Assembly (NCBI GenBank): GCA_964473285.1
Contig: CAYYOI010000002.1
Span: 1-62,277, forward strand
Source of the DNA: JBNJGT01 sp964473285
GTDB lineage: Archaea > Nanobdellota > Nanobdellia > Woesearchaeales > JACJVW01
Direction of reading: 5' to 3'
Length of the DNA stretch: 62,277 bases
Positions 49,371 to 58,012 of this stretch are shown here, piece after piece (position 1 is the stretch's first letter; each line of letters opens with the position of its first letter). The translations under genes and the position numbers were made by a program. A model generated the notes under the pieces. That model had not been told where the DNA came from and ran no database searches. It saw nothing but the letters and a program-made list of their open reading frames with translations.

Positions 49371-50038
49371 AAAGGACATTAATAATATTGCTGGTATTAC
49401 CATTGCTCATCATATTTATCAGTAGAGAATTTTTTCCATCAACTTATGTGTTTTCCTCTTTATACAAGATCATATTTCTTTTTCCAATTGCATACAGGAT
49501 CTTTTCAGGGAAGAAAGTCAAAGAGGCTATCTCAAAGCACTTCTTAATCAAAACATTAAGGAGGAATATATTGCATGTGACAGGGATTGGTTTGCTCCTC
49601 TCAGGAACATATATAGGTGCTTTTTACGTAGCAAAAGGAATGATTCCTATGGAAGAAATTGCTTCCAGATTACATGAGACCATATCACTTGATGGGACAA
49701 GCATAATCTTTGTTGGTGTTTATATCATAGTATTGAATTCCTTATTAGAAGAGTTTTTCTGGAGGGGTTTTTTGTTTGATGAGTTCAGGAAGAGTTTTCC
49801 ATATTGGGTATCCCACCTTGCAACAGGGGTGGGATTTTCGCTTCATCATGTGGTATTCTATTACAACTGGTTTAGTGTTCCGGTTTTTTTAGTAGTCACG
49901 CTTGGCTTGATAGGTTATGCAATCATAATGAACATGGTATTCCAAAGATATGGTGATCTGTTCTCTTGCTGGGTCATCCATGCATTTGCTGATGTGGCAC
50001 AGATTTATATCGCTTTCACTGTTTTTGGAGTAATATGA
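49367..50038 (+). CDS. CPBP-family intramembrane metalloprotease (CAAX protease-like)
   Basis: About six membrane helices are visible. The family motifs are present: LLEEFFWRGFLFDEF (E-E-x-x-x-R) and SLHHVVFYYNW and later CWVIHAFADVAQ, supplying the glutamates, histidines and Asp/Asn for metal binding. In eukaryotes relatives cut prenylated proteins; in prokaryotes they often act in bacteriocin self-immunity or signalling. The start overlaps the upstream kinase gene by 4 bases. Substrate unknown. Confidence 0.82.
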   Translation: MKRTLIILLVLPLLIIFISREFFPSTYVFSSLYKIIFLFPIAYRIFSGKKVKEAISKHFLIKTLRRNILHVTGIGLLLSGTYIGAFYVAKGMIPMEEIASRLHETISLDGTSIIFVGVYIIVLNSLLEEFFWRGFLFDEFRKSFPYWVSHLATGVGFSLHHVVFYYNWFSVPVFLVVTLGLIGYAIIMNMVFQRYGDLFSCWVIHAFADVAQIYIAFTVFGVI

Positions 50039-50074
50039 AAAGGAATTTAAACCATATCATATTCCTGAAAGTCC

Positions 50075-50398
50075 ATGTATCAATATGAAATGTTAAGCAA
50101 AGAGGCCAGGAGAAACCTGGAGAGGTATGAGGTGCTTGATGCATTATCTGATCCAAACCTTAGGATAATGAATTGCAATGAAAGGCTTGATCTGGAAGGG
50201 GAGTATGCTTTTAAGAAGATAGGGATGATTAAGGATCTTATCGAGGATACAGCCAACCCTTTCTATAAAACACCAGGATTAAGAGAGTCTCTTTCAGGAC
50301 TGCAGGATCTTATGATAGGTAGAAGGATGGGAAATGAGATGTATAATTATATAACAGATACAGCCATAAGCAAGATCCTGGAGGATTACGCTATCTAA
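50075..50398 (+). CDS. Small helical protein of unknown function
   Basis: 107 residues, mostly alpha-helical and charged, without membrane segments, cysteine clusters or a known motif (RNLERYEVLDALSDPNL; GLQDLMIGRRMGNEMYNYIT). AATTTAAACC lies about 27 bases upstream as a TATA box, which supports real expression. The end overlaps the convergent GNAT gene by 8 bases. I do not recognise a family. Confidence 0.6.
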   Translation: MYQYEMLSKEARRNLERYEVLDALSDPNLRIMNCNERLDLEGEYAFKKIGMIKDLIEDTANPFYKTPGLRESLSGLQDLMIGRRMGNEMYNYITDTAISKILEDYAI

Positions 50399-50804
50399 GT
50401 TTCTTTTTCAGGCATACTGTATCTTCTTCCTGATAATCTTGTTTTATATAAAATGGAACTACCTCTTTTTTTGTACAAAGAGAGATGCTCTCTGCAGAGA
50501 TTTGCCTGGCGTATTTCTCAACTTTTTGCATGAGTGCGGTTCCAATCCCTTCAGATCTTCTTTTGACTGCGAGATCCTCGATTATCACAACAGGACCTTC
50601 CCACCATTGCTCTACTTTGAAGATTATCAAGCCAAGGATCTCGTTTTCACAGAAAACAAAGAAATTACCAATCCTAAAATAGAACTCAACACTTTTCCTT
50701 ATGGATTCAAGGCTTTCTTTCTCATTGAAAGGAGGCTCAGAAAAGACATCCTGAAGTAAGGAGACTATCTCTTCCTTATCATCCTCGTTTGCTAACCTGA
50801 TCAT
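50391..50804 (-). CDS. GNAT-family N-acetyltransferase
   Basis: The GNAT core is clear: IRLANEDDKEEIVSLLQDVF, VVIIEDLAVKRRSEGIGTAL with the acetyl-CoA-binding R-x-x-G-I-G loop, and the C-terminal VVPFYIKQDYQEED (Y-x-x-x-G-like turn). 137 residues. A TATA box AAAATATAAG lies about 26 bases upstream on the minus strand. Substrate unknown; protein N-termini, amino acids and small amines are all possible. Confidence 0.82.
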   Translation of the reverse strand: MIRLANEDDKEEIVSLLQDVFSEPPFNEKESLESIRKSVEFYFRIGNFFVFCENEILGLIIFKVEQWWEGPVVIIEDLAVKRRSEGIGTALMQKVEKYARQISAESISLCTKKEVVPFYIKQDYQEEDTVCLKKKLR

Positions 50805-50876
50805 GAAAGGTATTTGGCAATCCTTATATTTTTATCTTTACAAAAATATTTAAATGGAAGAAAACTTAGGGGCTAT

Positions 50877-51791
50877 ATGAATTTTGTTAACAGGAGCCTT
50901 ATCTCAATCACTGATTTCTCAAAGGATGAATGGCTTCGTGTATTAGAGATTGCAGAAGATTTTGAAAAATCTCCAAGTCAAGATCTTCTTTCAGGAAAGA
51001 TTGTTGGAACTTTGTTCTTTGAGCCTTCCACCAGGACAAGATTGAGTTTTGAGAGTGCAGTGCTTCGATTGAACGGCAGGATAACCGGCTTTTCTGATTC
51101 ATCAACTTCAAGTGTGCGAAAGGGTGAAAGCCTGCATGATACCATAAATACAGTAGAGAAATATTGTGATCTTATAGTAATGCGCCATCCTCTTGATGGC
51201 AGTGCGAGGTATGCCTCAGAGATTTCAAGTGTTCCTATAATCAATGCCGGCGATGGTTCAAACCAACATCCGACACAGACATTGCTTGACTTGTATTCAA
51301 TAAAAAAGACACAAGGCACCCTTGAAAATCTAAAGGTTGTGCTTGTAGGAGATCTGAAATATGGCAGGACTGTCCATTCCCTAGTGCAGGCTTTGAGTGA
51401 GTTCAACTGCACATTCTTTTTTGTCTCACCTAAAGAGCTTCAAATGCCCCGCAGTATACTGCATGATCTTGACAAGCGAGGCATGATTTATGAGGAGAAA
51501 GAAGATTTGCAGGAGGTTATTCCTGATGCTGATGTGCTTTATATGACGCGTATACAAAAGGAAAGATTCTCTGATCCAATGGAATACGAGAATGTGAAGG
51601 ATGCATACATACTCAAGAGAGAGATGATTACCCAAACAAAATCAAACCTGAAAATAATGCATCCTCTTCCCAGGGTAAATGAGATAGAACAATCTGTCGA
51701 TGAACTTGATTCAGCATATTATTTTGAACAGGCGCAAAATGGAGTGTATGTCAGACAGGCATTGATAAGCCTGATATTAGGGGTAAAATGA
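50877..51791 (+). CDS. pyrB: Aspartate carbamoyltransferase catalytic chain
   Basis: PyrB makes carbamoyl-aspartate from aspartate and carbamoyl phosphate in pyrimidine synthesis. FFEPSTRTRLSFESA is the carbamoyl-phosphate loop; ADVLYMTRIQKERF and MHPLPRVNEI form the aspartate-binding region; NAGDGSNQHPTQTLLDLYSI is diagnostic. The ATG at 50877 has TATA AATATTTAAATG about 27 bases upstream; the frame runs further to 50814 without family similarity. pyrI follows with a 4-base overlap. Confidence 0.96.
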   Translation: MNFVNRSLISITDFSKDEWLRVLEIAEDFEKSPSQDLLSGKIVGTLFFEPSTRTRLSFESAVLRLNGRITGFSDSSTSSVRKGESLHDTINTVEKYCDLIVMRHPLDGSARYASEISSVPIINAGDGSNQHPTQTLLDLYSIKKTQGTLENLKVVLVGDLKYGRTVHSLVQALSEFNCTFFFVSPKELQMPRSILHDLDKRGMIYEEKEDLQEVIPDADVLYMTRIQKERFSDPMEYENVKDAYILKREMITQTKSNLKIMHPLPRVNEIEQSVDELDSAYYFEQAQNGVYVRQALISLILGVK

Positions 51792-52228
51792 AAGAGTTAC
51801 GGGTAAATGCAATCAAGGAAGGTACAGTCATCGATCATATATCTCCAGGTTCTGCATTCAAAATTCTCAAGATCCTGGACCTAAAGGGACTGGAACATGA
51901 AATATTGTTCGGCAATAATCTTCCCAGCAAGCACGGTAAAAAAGCAATATTGAAGATTTCGGAGAAGTTCTGCACTGAAGAAGAGATCAATAAGATAGCC
52001 ATTCTTTCACCAACCGCAACATTGAATATCATACGAGACTATAATGTTGAAGAGAAAAAACAAGTAAAGATTCCTGACAAATTAAACGGAATCGCAAGAT
52101 GCGCGAATCCGAACTGTATCACTAACAATGATTCAGTCCCTCAAAGATTTGATATTGTAGACAAAAAAGAGATACATCTTAAATGCTTTTATTGTGAAAG
52201 AATTACGAGACATGTTGTTCTTGAATGA
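51788..52228 (+). CDS. pyrI: Aspartate carbamoyltransferase regulatory chain
   Basis: ELRVNAIKEGTVIDHISPGSA starts the allosteric domain that binds ATP or CTP; the C-terminal zinc domain has RCANPNCITN and LKCFYCERI (four cysteines). It forms a dodecamer with PyrB as in other archaea, so pyrimidine synthesis is feedback-controlled. Start overlaps pyrB by 4 bases. Presence of pyrimidine genes shows that at least part of the pathway is kept in this organism. Confidence 0.95.
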   Translation: MKELRVNAIKEGTVIDHISPGSAFKILKILDLKGLEHEILFGNNLPSKHGKKAILKISEKFCTEEEINKIAILSPTATLNIIRDYNVEEKKQVKIPDKLNGIARCANPNCITNNDSVPQRFDIVDKKEIHLKCFYCERITRHVVLE

Positions 52229-52308
52229 TCTTAAAATTTACAGGGTAGCCGGATAATATTCTGAATTCGTAAGAAAGATATAAAAAAAGTAGGTAGTTGT
52301 TGTATCTC

Positions 52309-52890
52309 ATGAGACTTCTCCTTGTAAGGCATGGGCAAACTTATTCCAATCGTGATGGCCTTATACAGGGCCAGCTTGACACTGAACTTTCAGAGCTCGG
52401 AATAGCGCAGGCAGAGCGTATTGCTGACCGATTGCGAAATCATTCTTTCACAAAAATCTTTTCAAGCGACCTTAAACGGGCAAAGGATACTGCTAAAGCC
52501 ATTGCACCAGATGTTGAGATCATTTATGATGACCGATTGCGGGAAAGGCATTTTGGTGATTTCTCAGGCAAAATCGGTAAAGAGATTGACTGGAGTACGC
52601 TTCAAGGGGAGTTCATTGATCAGGCACCACCAAAAGGGGAAAGCTGGAGGCAGATGATCGTCAGAGTTAAGCAATTTCTTGACGAGCTTGATGGAGAGGG
52701 TGATGTATTAGTGGTATCCCATGGAGGGGTTATCAGGATTCTCCTCCATATAATGCTGAATAGAGATCTTGAAGAGATGGTACATAACAATAAGCCAAAA
52801 AATACTGCATTATATATACTTGAGAAGAAGGGTGAATCGTATATTCCAATACTAGAGAACTGTGATGAACATATTGGTGATATAAAATGA
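52309..52890 (+). CDS. Histidine phosphatase superfamily (phosphoglycerate mutase-like) protein
   Basis: MRLLLVRHGQTYSNRDG carries the catalytic RHG motif; LSELGIAQAERIADRL, FSSDLKRAKDTA, RERHFGDFSGK and LVVSHGGVIRILL (second His) follow. About 194 residues fit the CobC/PhoE-type or dPGM-like group. A TATA box (GATATAAAAAA) lies 26 bases before the ATG at 52309. The end overlaps the next gene by 4 bases. The substrate is not predictable. Confidence 0.85.
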   Translation: MRLLLVRHGQTYSNRDGLIQGQLDTELSELGIAQAERIADRLRNHSFTKIFSSDLKRAKDTAKAIAPDVEIIYDDRLRERHFGDFSGKIGKEIDWSTLQGEFIDQAPPKGESWRQMIVRVKQFLDELDGEGDVLVVSHGGVIRILLHIMLNRDLEEMVHNNKPKNTALYILEKKGESYIPILENCDEHIGDIK

Positions 52891-53309
52891 AAATCGGCAT
52901 AATCGGGTCAATGCAATTTACAGAAAAGATGATTGAAGTGCGTGATGCATTACGTGAAAAAGGCCATGATGCCTTCGTGACTGATCTGCATGCGGCAATG
53001 ATAGGCAAGAATGATGAAGAGATCGAAGAGATAAAGATACACCAGAAGAACAACATGGATGCCATTCGTGAATTCTGGCACGCAATGCAAGGTGCTGATG
53101 CAGTACTTGTCCTCAATTATGATAAGAATGGGACCAAAAATTATATTGGTGGTAATACGCTGATGGAGATTGGGTTTGCGCATGTACTCAATCAGAAGAT
53201 ATATCTATTGAACCCTATCCCTGAGATGCCTTACTGCAAAACTGAGATTGAAGCAGTCAAGCCAATAATCCTTGATGGAGACCTGAGCAAAATAGTGGAT
53301 AGCTACTGA
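52887..53309 (+). CDS. Nucleoside 2-deoxyribosyltransferase-like protein
   Basis: MKIGIIGSMQFTEKMIEVRDAL, MQGADAVLVLNYDKNG and GGNTLMEIGFAHVLNQKIYL resemble the nucleoside 2-deoxyribosyltransferase/DUF4406-like Rossmann fold, in which the conserved Glu of x-x-E-I/L-G-x-A is catalytic. 140 residues. It is coupled to the histidine phosphatase gene. A nucleotide-salvage or sugar-nucleotide-cleaving role is likely; the exact reaction is not known. Confidence 0.72.
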   Translation: MKIGIIGSMQFTEKMIEVRDALREKGHDAFVTDLHAAMIGKNDEEIEEIKIHQKNNMDAIREFWHAMQGADAVLVLNYDKNGTKNYIGGNTLMEIGFAHVLNQKIYLLNPIPEMPYCKTEIEAVKPIILDGDLSKIVDSY

Positions 53310-53371
53310 TTTCTTAAGAAAAAAATTATAAAAAATTCCCCCTAAGGGGTTGATTTCTTATTAGAATGAAT

Positions 53372-53563
53372 CTATTCCTTGCTAACATTGACTGCTTTTG
53401 GACCTCTGTTGCCCTCTTCGACTTCGAAGTCAACAGCATCATTATCTTGCAAAGTTACTCCTTCTTTGAGACCTGTTAGGTGCACAAAATATTCTTTTCC
53501 ATCTTCGCCGGCTATAAAGCCAAATCCTTTCATATCGTTGAAAAATTTTACGTTTCCTTTCAT
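53372..53563 (-). CDS. cspA: Cold-shock domain protein (CspA-like)
   Basis: A compact OB fold with the RNA-binding motifs KFFNDMKGFGFI (RNP1) and YFVHLTGL (RNP2). 63 residues. GGAGGAA lies five bases before the ATG. It follows the zinc-ribbon microprotein gene by 15 bases, so both are likely in one transcript. Cold-shock domain proteins occur in only some archaea and are often thought to be acquired from bacteria. Confidence 0.93.
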   Translation of the reverse strand: MKGNVKFFNDMKGFGFIAGEDGKEYFVHLTGLKEGVTLQDNDAVDFEVEEGNRGPKAVNVSKE

Positions 53564-53568
53564 TTTAC

Positions 53569-53575
53569 TTCCTCC
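53569..53575 (-). promoter_or_regulatory. Shine-Dalgarno of cspA
   Basis: GGAGGAA on the minus strand, five bases before the cspA ATG at 53563; a strong site, fitting a highly expressed protein. Confidence 0.6.
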
Positions 53576-53578
53576 ATT

Positions 53579-53725
53579 TCAACGTCTAAACCGCTTCCTT
53601 GTCGCCTCTATGTCACATGAACCGCAATCTTTGCACATCAGTATTGTTGTGGTCTTGGATTTCTTTCCATGTGAGTAGTTTCTTCTGCTCTTTATGTTTG
53701 TTCCCTTACAGTTCTTGCAATTCAT
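53579..53725 (-). CDS. 48-residue zinc-ribbon protein
   Basis: The frame encodes MNCKNCKGTN, then a basic stretch (SRRNYSHGKKSKTTT) and LMCKDCGSCD, ending RKRFRR. Two C-x-x-C knuckles are spaced as in small zinc ribbons, and the basic residues suggest RNA or DNA binding. It precedes cspA in the same direction by 15 bases. A minus-strand TATA-like GGTTTTAAAAAG (53856-53866) lies about 135 bases upstream, which leaves a ~110-base leader. Too short for routine gene finding. A homologue cannot be named. Confidence 0.65.
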   Translation of the reverse strand: MNCKNCKGTNIKSRRNYSHGKKSKTTTILMCKDCGSCDIEATRKRFRR

Positions 53726-53816
53726 CTTGTAACCCCGAGGAGCCTACGCTTCCCGGAATTCATCTCTAAGAGAACATGGGTCTTAACGTGAAACAGCTTT
53801 TCCTCTCATTGTTTAT

Positions 53817-53832
53817 AATCAGATTTCTGATT
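53817..53832. repeat. Inverted repeat AATCAG-ATTT-CTGATT
   Basis: A perfect 6-bp stem with a 4-base loop near the expected transcription start of the zinc-ribbon/cspA operon. It could be an operator or the first hairpin of the leader. The 174-base gap around it contains no other recognised gene. Confidence 0.45.
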
Positions 53833-53911
53833 ACATTAGATGGCAATATCTCTCTCTTTTTAAAACCTTGCATTCGAAATGATTAAATAAACCTAATTTA
53901 TGCATAACAAC

Positions 53912-54850
53912 ATGCTAGTACCCTTACTTAAAAAAGGAGACACCATTGGTATAGTATCACCTTCCAATATCATGACAGACTACAAAAAAGAACTCCTGGA
54001 TAATACAACACAAGTCATAGAAAAGATGGGTCTGAAGATAAGGTTGGGAGAACATGCCAGATCCATAGATAAGTATGGTGTTTCTGCTGGTGAGCCAAAA
54101 GAGCGGGCTTCAGACATAAACCAAATGTTTCTTGATCCATCTATAAAAGCAATCTGGTGTGCACAAGGAGGAGATACAGCTAACCAGGTGCTTGAGTTGC
54201 TTGATTATGAGACAATTACAAATAATCCAAAGATATTCATCGGGCTTTCAGATAATACTACGTTACTTAATGGAATCTACAAAAAGACTGGGCTTGTTAC
54301 CTTTCATGGCCCTGATGCAAAGGCTGGTAAAACTAGTGAATATTTTGATTCAGAATATAGTCATGAGGAGTTCAAAAGAAGATTTATTAAAGGAAGCAAA
54401 AACATAGGAGAGCGTGATACTAAGATCATCAGACCTGGGAAGGCTAAAGGAATACTTCTTGGAGGGAATCTTAGGTGCCTTTTGAAACTGGCAGGTACAG
54501 GATATATGCCTGATTTTACAGGTGCAATATTGCTCTTGGAGGATTATAGCTCAAACATCAAATCAACACTCTTTCTACTGACGCAGATGCGGCAGATGGG
54601 AATATTTGATAAGATTTCAGGTGTCGTGACAGGACAGATCTATGGCATGGATACAGAAAAGCAATATGATGGGAAAGGCAATCGTATCTATTTTGAGGAG
54701 ATCCTTTTAGACATAACCTCTGATTATAATTTCCCTATACTTAAAGTAGATGCTTTCGGGCATAAATGCCCAAGCACATTCCTTCCCATAGGGGCAATGG
54801 CTGAGATGGATTCTGGATTTAGGTTAACCGGGTCTTTTCATAAAGCTTAA
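53912..54850 (+). CDS. LD-carboxypeptidase/MccF-like serine peptidase (S66)
   Basis: LKKGDTIGIVSPSN at the start, WCAQGGDTANQVL, FIGLSDNTTLL with the nucleophile Ser113, LLLEDYSS with Glu210 and AFGHKCPSTFLPIG with His284 form the S66 Ser-Glu-His triad. Bacterial members remove the terminal D-Ala from murein tetrapeptides or inactivate microcin C. All catalytic residues are present. The ATG at 53912 has TTAAATAA 26 bases upstream; the in-frame ATG at 53900 is too close to the TATA box. In an archaeon, self-immunity or peptide recycling from captured cells are options. Confidence 0.85.
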   Translation: MLVPLLKKGDTIGIVSPSNIMTDYKKELLDNTTQVIEKMGLKIRLGEHARSIDKYGVSAGEPKERASDINQMFLDPSIKAIWCAQGGDTANQVLELLDYETITNNPKIFIGLSDNTTLLNGIYKKTGLVTFHGPDAKAGKTSEYFDSEYSHEEFKRRFIKGSKNIGERDTKIIRPGKAKGILLGGNLRCLLKLAGTGYMPDFTGAILLLEDYSSNIKSTLFLLTQMRQMGIFDKISGVVTGQIYGMDTEKQYDGKGNRIYFEEILLDITSDYNFPILKVDAFGHKCPSTFLPIGAMAEMDSGFRLTGSFHKA

Positions 54851-54875
54851 AAATACCAAAAAATACTTGCTTACC

Positions 54876-55706
54876 ATGAATCAAATAAGAACTGTATTAT
54901 TACTCGGTCTATTAAGCGGATTGTTGCTTCTAGTTGGCCAACTTGTAGGAGGGGCTTCAGGACTTACCATCGCACTGATATTGGCTGTAGCCATGAACTT
55001 TGGGAGTTACTGGTTCTCAGACAAAATTGTCCTTAAGATGTATAAGGCACAAAAAGTGGATGAGAAAACCCATCCTCAACTCTATAAAATGGTGCGTGAG
55101 GTGGCACACAGGGCAACCCTTCCCATGCCAAAAGTCTATGTAATACCAAGCCAAAACCCGAATGCCTTTGCTACTGGAAGGAATCTAAAACATGCGGCTG
55201 TGGCATTCACAAAGGGAATAATGGATCTATTGGACAAGGAAGAACTGAAAGGAGTGATTGCCCATGAGATGTCACATGTGCGAAACAGGGATATACTAAT
55301 CTCATCCATCGCTGCGACCCTTGCTGCGGTGATTTCCTATGTTGCAATGATGGCAAGATGGGCAGCAATATTTGGGGGTTTTCGAGATGATGACAATCCA
55401 CTGGAATTCATTGTCCTTGCATTAATGGCACCCATAATTGCTTTCCTGATCCAGATGGGGATTTCCAGAAGCAGGGAGTATCAGGCTGATGCAAGTGCAA
55501 AGCATATCCTGAACTCAGGTGAAGGGCTTGCACGAGCTCTTGGAAAACTGCATAATCAAAGCAAGAGGGTGCCCATGGATTTCGGATCAGAAAGCGGAGC
55601 AAGCCTTTTTATTGTAAATCCTTTCAAAGCAAGAAGTCTGATGAATCTTTTCAGCACACATCCTCCTATAGAAGAGCGAATCAGGCGCCTTCGTATGGCT
55701 CATTGA
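54876..55706 (+). CDS. htpX: HtpX-like membrane zinc metalloprotease (M48)
   Basis: Two N-terminal helices (TVLLLGLLSGLLLLVGQLVG; IALILAVAMNFGSYWFS) precede the zinc site VIAHEMSHVRNRDIL (HExxH) and a later Glu in SREYQADASAKHIL (E-x-x-x-D). Two more hydrophobic segments lie between. HtpX degrades misfolded membrane proteins. The ATG at 54876 with a TATA-like GCTTAAAAATA 26 bases upstream is preferred to the TTG at 54867. The end overlaps the convergent hef gene by 26 bases. Confidence 0.92.
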   Translation: MNQIRTVLLLGLLSGLLLLVGQLVGGASGLTIALILAVAMNFGSYWFSDKIVLKMYKAQKVDEKTHPQLYKMVREVAHRATLPMPKVYVIPSQNPNAFATGRNLKHAAVAFTKGIMDLLDKEELKGVIAHEMSHVRNRDILISSIAATLAAVISYVAMMARWAAIFGGFRDDDNPLEFIVLALMAPIIAFLIQMGISRSREYQADASAKHILNSGEGLARALGKLHNQSKRVPMDFGSESGASLFIVNPFKARSLMNLFSTHPPIEERIRRLRMAH

Positions 55707-57870
55707 AAAGGTCTGATATCTTCTTTGCTATAACAGGACCTACTTTGTTTACTTTCTTTAGTTCATCCTCGGAAGCATTGGCAATATTTCGGATGGTTGA
55801 GAAATAAGTAAGCAGATCTTTTGCAAGCAGGCCACCAACTCCAGGAAGGGAAGAGACGAGATGCTCCTGCTGCTCTTTGGTGGTTAGTGGTTTGCGGTCA
55901 GCTGAAGGTGTGAATTCATTGGATTCGGCCTGCTCACGTTTTGCGACTATGAAAAGGAGGTCTGCGGTCTCCTGGCTTGTCCTGGTGTAGAGAACAGGAA
56001 TTCCAAAACTTACAGTGATTGTTGCAAGCATGCCTTTGATTGCATTAGGATGGACATTCCTGAGTGAATAAAGATCCTGATTTCCTTCTACAATTATAAG
56101 AGGACGGGGGTAACTATTTTTCAAATCCTTGACCTGGGATAAAAGCCTTCCATCTACTATTGAATCCACAAAATCAGGAGCGGTCTTGTACTCTACTCCA
56201 ACTCTTTGTGAGAGGATGTAGTCTGCAATCTCCAGCTTTTCAAGCTGCATCTTTGTGCCGCTGTCAATCAGATTCTTGATCACTGGAGAGCCTTTCTCAC
56301 GGTAATCAGCAATTATATTTACATTGTCTTTTACATATTCAGCAAGGCTCTCCTGGGGCTTGAAATTCATGTTCTTTTTCAGATCTTTCAGGGCGCTGTA
56401 CATGCGCTTCTCCTTGTGCTTGGCAGACCAACGATAGGTTACATCTCTTGTGTTCTTTGCTATAAGAACATAGACAGCTCCTTTCTCCTGCCTGCCTGTC
56501 CTTCCCCTTCTCTGGACATGACGGATTACAGATGGAACAGGTTCAAAGAAGATTACCTGATCAACCTTTGGAATGTCAAGGCCTTCTTCTCCTACAGAGG
56601 TCATGACAATTGTATTGAATTTTCCTTCCCGGAAATCATCCAGCATCTCAATCTGTTTTTTTTGGGAGAGGCCGGTCCCTGCTTTTTTTTGCTGGCCTAC
56701 AAAAACCTGAGGTATGATCCCTTCCACTTCAGAGAGTGCATCAGATACTTGTTTTGCTGTGTCCCTATACTGGGTGAATACTATAAGCTTTGCTTTAGGG
56801 TTTTGCCGGAGAAGAGAAAGGGTCAGGTTCTTCAATTCAGCAAACTTGGGGTGTTCAATCCCATCCTCTATAAGGCTTTCCACAAGAATATAGGCAGACT
56901 TCCAGTTACCGTCACAGGCCAGATTCTGGACTGCTTTCACTTTTGTGGACCTTGCCTCTTTCATCACACGATCCATATAACTATAAAGGGATTTGACACC
57001 TTGGGATTCCAGGAGCTCGATTGCGTGATATATTTTCATGGCTTCTGCCACTAGAGAGAGGGATCTTAATATTGGGAAATCCTTGTTTCCCTGATTCATC
57101 TCACCTACCAATTGGCCCTGGACACCCAAGAGCTCTCTTTTTGATACGTTCTGGACAGAGTTAATAAAGCCATTTTCCTTTATGAGTGAGAGCTTATCTT
57201 TTAGAGCGGCCTCAAGGTATAGCTTGCAATCAAGAAATCTTTTGGGAAGGTCCACCTCTCGATATGATATGTCAATCTCCTGGACATATGGTTTCACATC
57301 CTCATCATCATATGTGCGAATCTCAATATCCTCGATATGAAGGTTTTCACAGACCTCTTTTATCTTCTCCTGATCTCCACCTGGAGAGGCAGTCAGTGCA
57401 AGAATACGGGGGTAACGGGCAGTACGGGAGTACATCTTTGCAATCCAGACATAAGAATAATCTCCCACTGCACGATGAGCTTCATCAACTCCAAGCAAAG
57501 AGACATCCTTGAGATCGATGCGACTGGAGATTATGTCATTTTCCAGCCCCTGTGGTGTACTGAAGATGATATTTGCTTCCTGCCAGGATTCTGAACGCTT
57601 TTTAGGAGAAATATTACCTGTGAATATAGCCATCTTTTCTTCAAGTATGTCAAAATTCTCTTTGAAAACATCATAATACTGGTGAATCAGGGGCCTGGTA
57701 GGGCCTATAAAAAGGATTTTTGATCCAGGGTGCTGCCTGAGGCGCTGGGCTGCCACCATGAGAAAAATATTGGTCTTTCCAAGACCTGTTGGAAGGACTA
57801 CCAAGGTGTTTTTTAAAGCGCAGGTAGAAAAGATGGTCTCCTGGTAGAGACGAGGGGTGAAATTGATCAT
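55681..57870 (-). CDS. hef: Hef helicase-nuclease (FANCM/XPF-like) with altered nuclease motif
   Basis: The SF2 helicase half shows VLPTGLGKT (motif I), VDEAHRA (II, 128-134), ALTASPGG (III), IVFTQYRDTA (IV), TSVGEEGLDIPKVD (V) and QRRGRTGR (VI). The XPF-type nuclease begins near residue 515 with D522, ADYILSQRVGVEYKTAPDF (549-567) and IIVEGN, then a tandem helix-hairpin-helix end (LPGVGGLLAKDLL; VNKVGPVIAKKI). The usual GD...ERKxxxD is AD...EYKxxxD: the motif Arg is Tyr561. Hef processes stalled forks and is found in archaea. A TATA box lies 26 bases upstream. Confidence 0.93.
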   Translation of the reverse strand: MINFTPRLYQETIFSTCALKNTLVVLPTGLGKTNIFLMVAAQRLRQHPGSKILFIGPTRPLIHQYYDVFKENFDILEEKMAIFTGNISPKKRSESWQEANIIFSTPQGLENDIISSRIDLKDVSLLGVDEAHRAVGDYSYVWIAKMYSRTARYPRILALTASPGGDQEKIKEVCENLHIEDIEIRTYDDEDVKPYVQEIDISYREVDLPKRFLDCKLYLEAALKDKLSLIKENGFINSVQNVSKRELLGVQGQLVGEMNQGNKDFPILRSLSLVAEAMKIYHAIELLESQGVKSLYSYMDRVMKEARSTKVKAVQNLACDGNWKSAYILVESLIEDGIEHPKFAELKNLTLSLLRQNPKAKLIVFTQYRDTAKQVSDALSEVEGIIPQVFVGQQKKAGTGLSQKKQIEMLDDFREGKFNTIVMTSVGEEGLDIPKVDQVIFFEPVPSVIRHVQRRGRTGRQEKGAVYVLIAKNTRDVTYRWSAKHKEKRMYSALKDLKKNMNFKPQESLAEYVKDNVNIIADYREKGSPVIKNLIDSGTKMQLEKLEIADYILSQRVGVEYKTAPDFVDSIVDGRLLSQVKDLKNSYPRPLIIVEGNQDLYSLRNVHPNAIKGMLATITVSFGIPVLYTRTSQETADLLFIVAKREQAESNEFTPSADRKPLTTKEQQEHLVSSLPGVGGLLAKDLLTYFSTIRNIANASEDELKKVNKVGPVIAKKISDLFNEPYEGA

Positions 57871-58012
57871 TTGATGCAGGATGTATCTTTTTTTTATATA
57901 GGTTGCGTGTCAATGTCCTATGGGAAAAAGCTATAAAAAAGGAGGATAAGGGAGACATACTACTGGAAAGTTACGAAAAGTTTTATAAAGAGAGAGGCCT
58001 TCTTTGGGGAGC

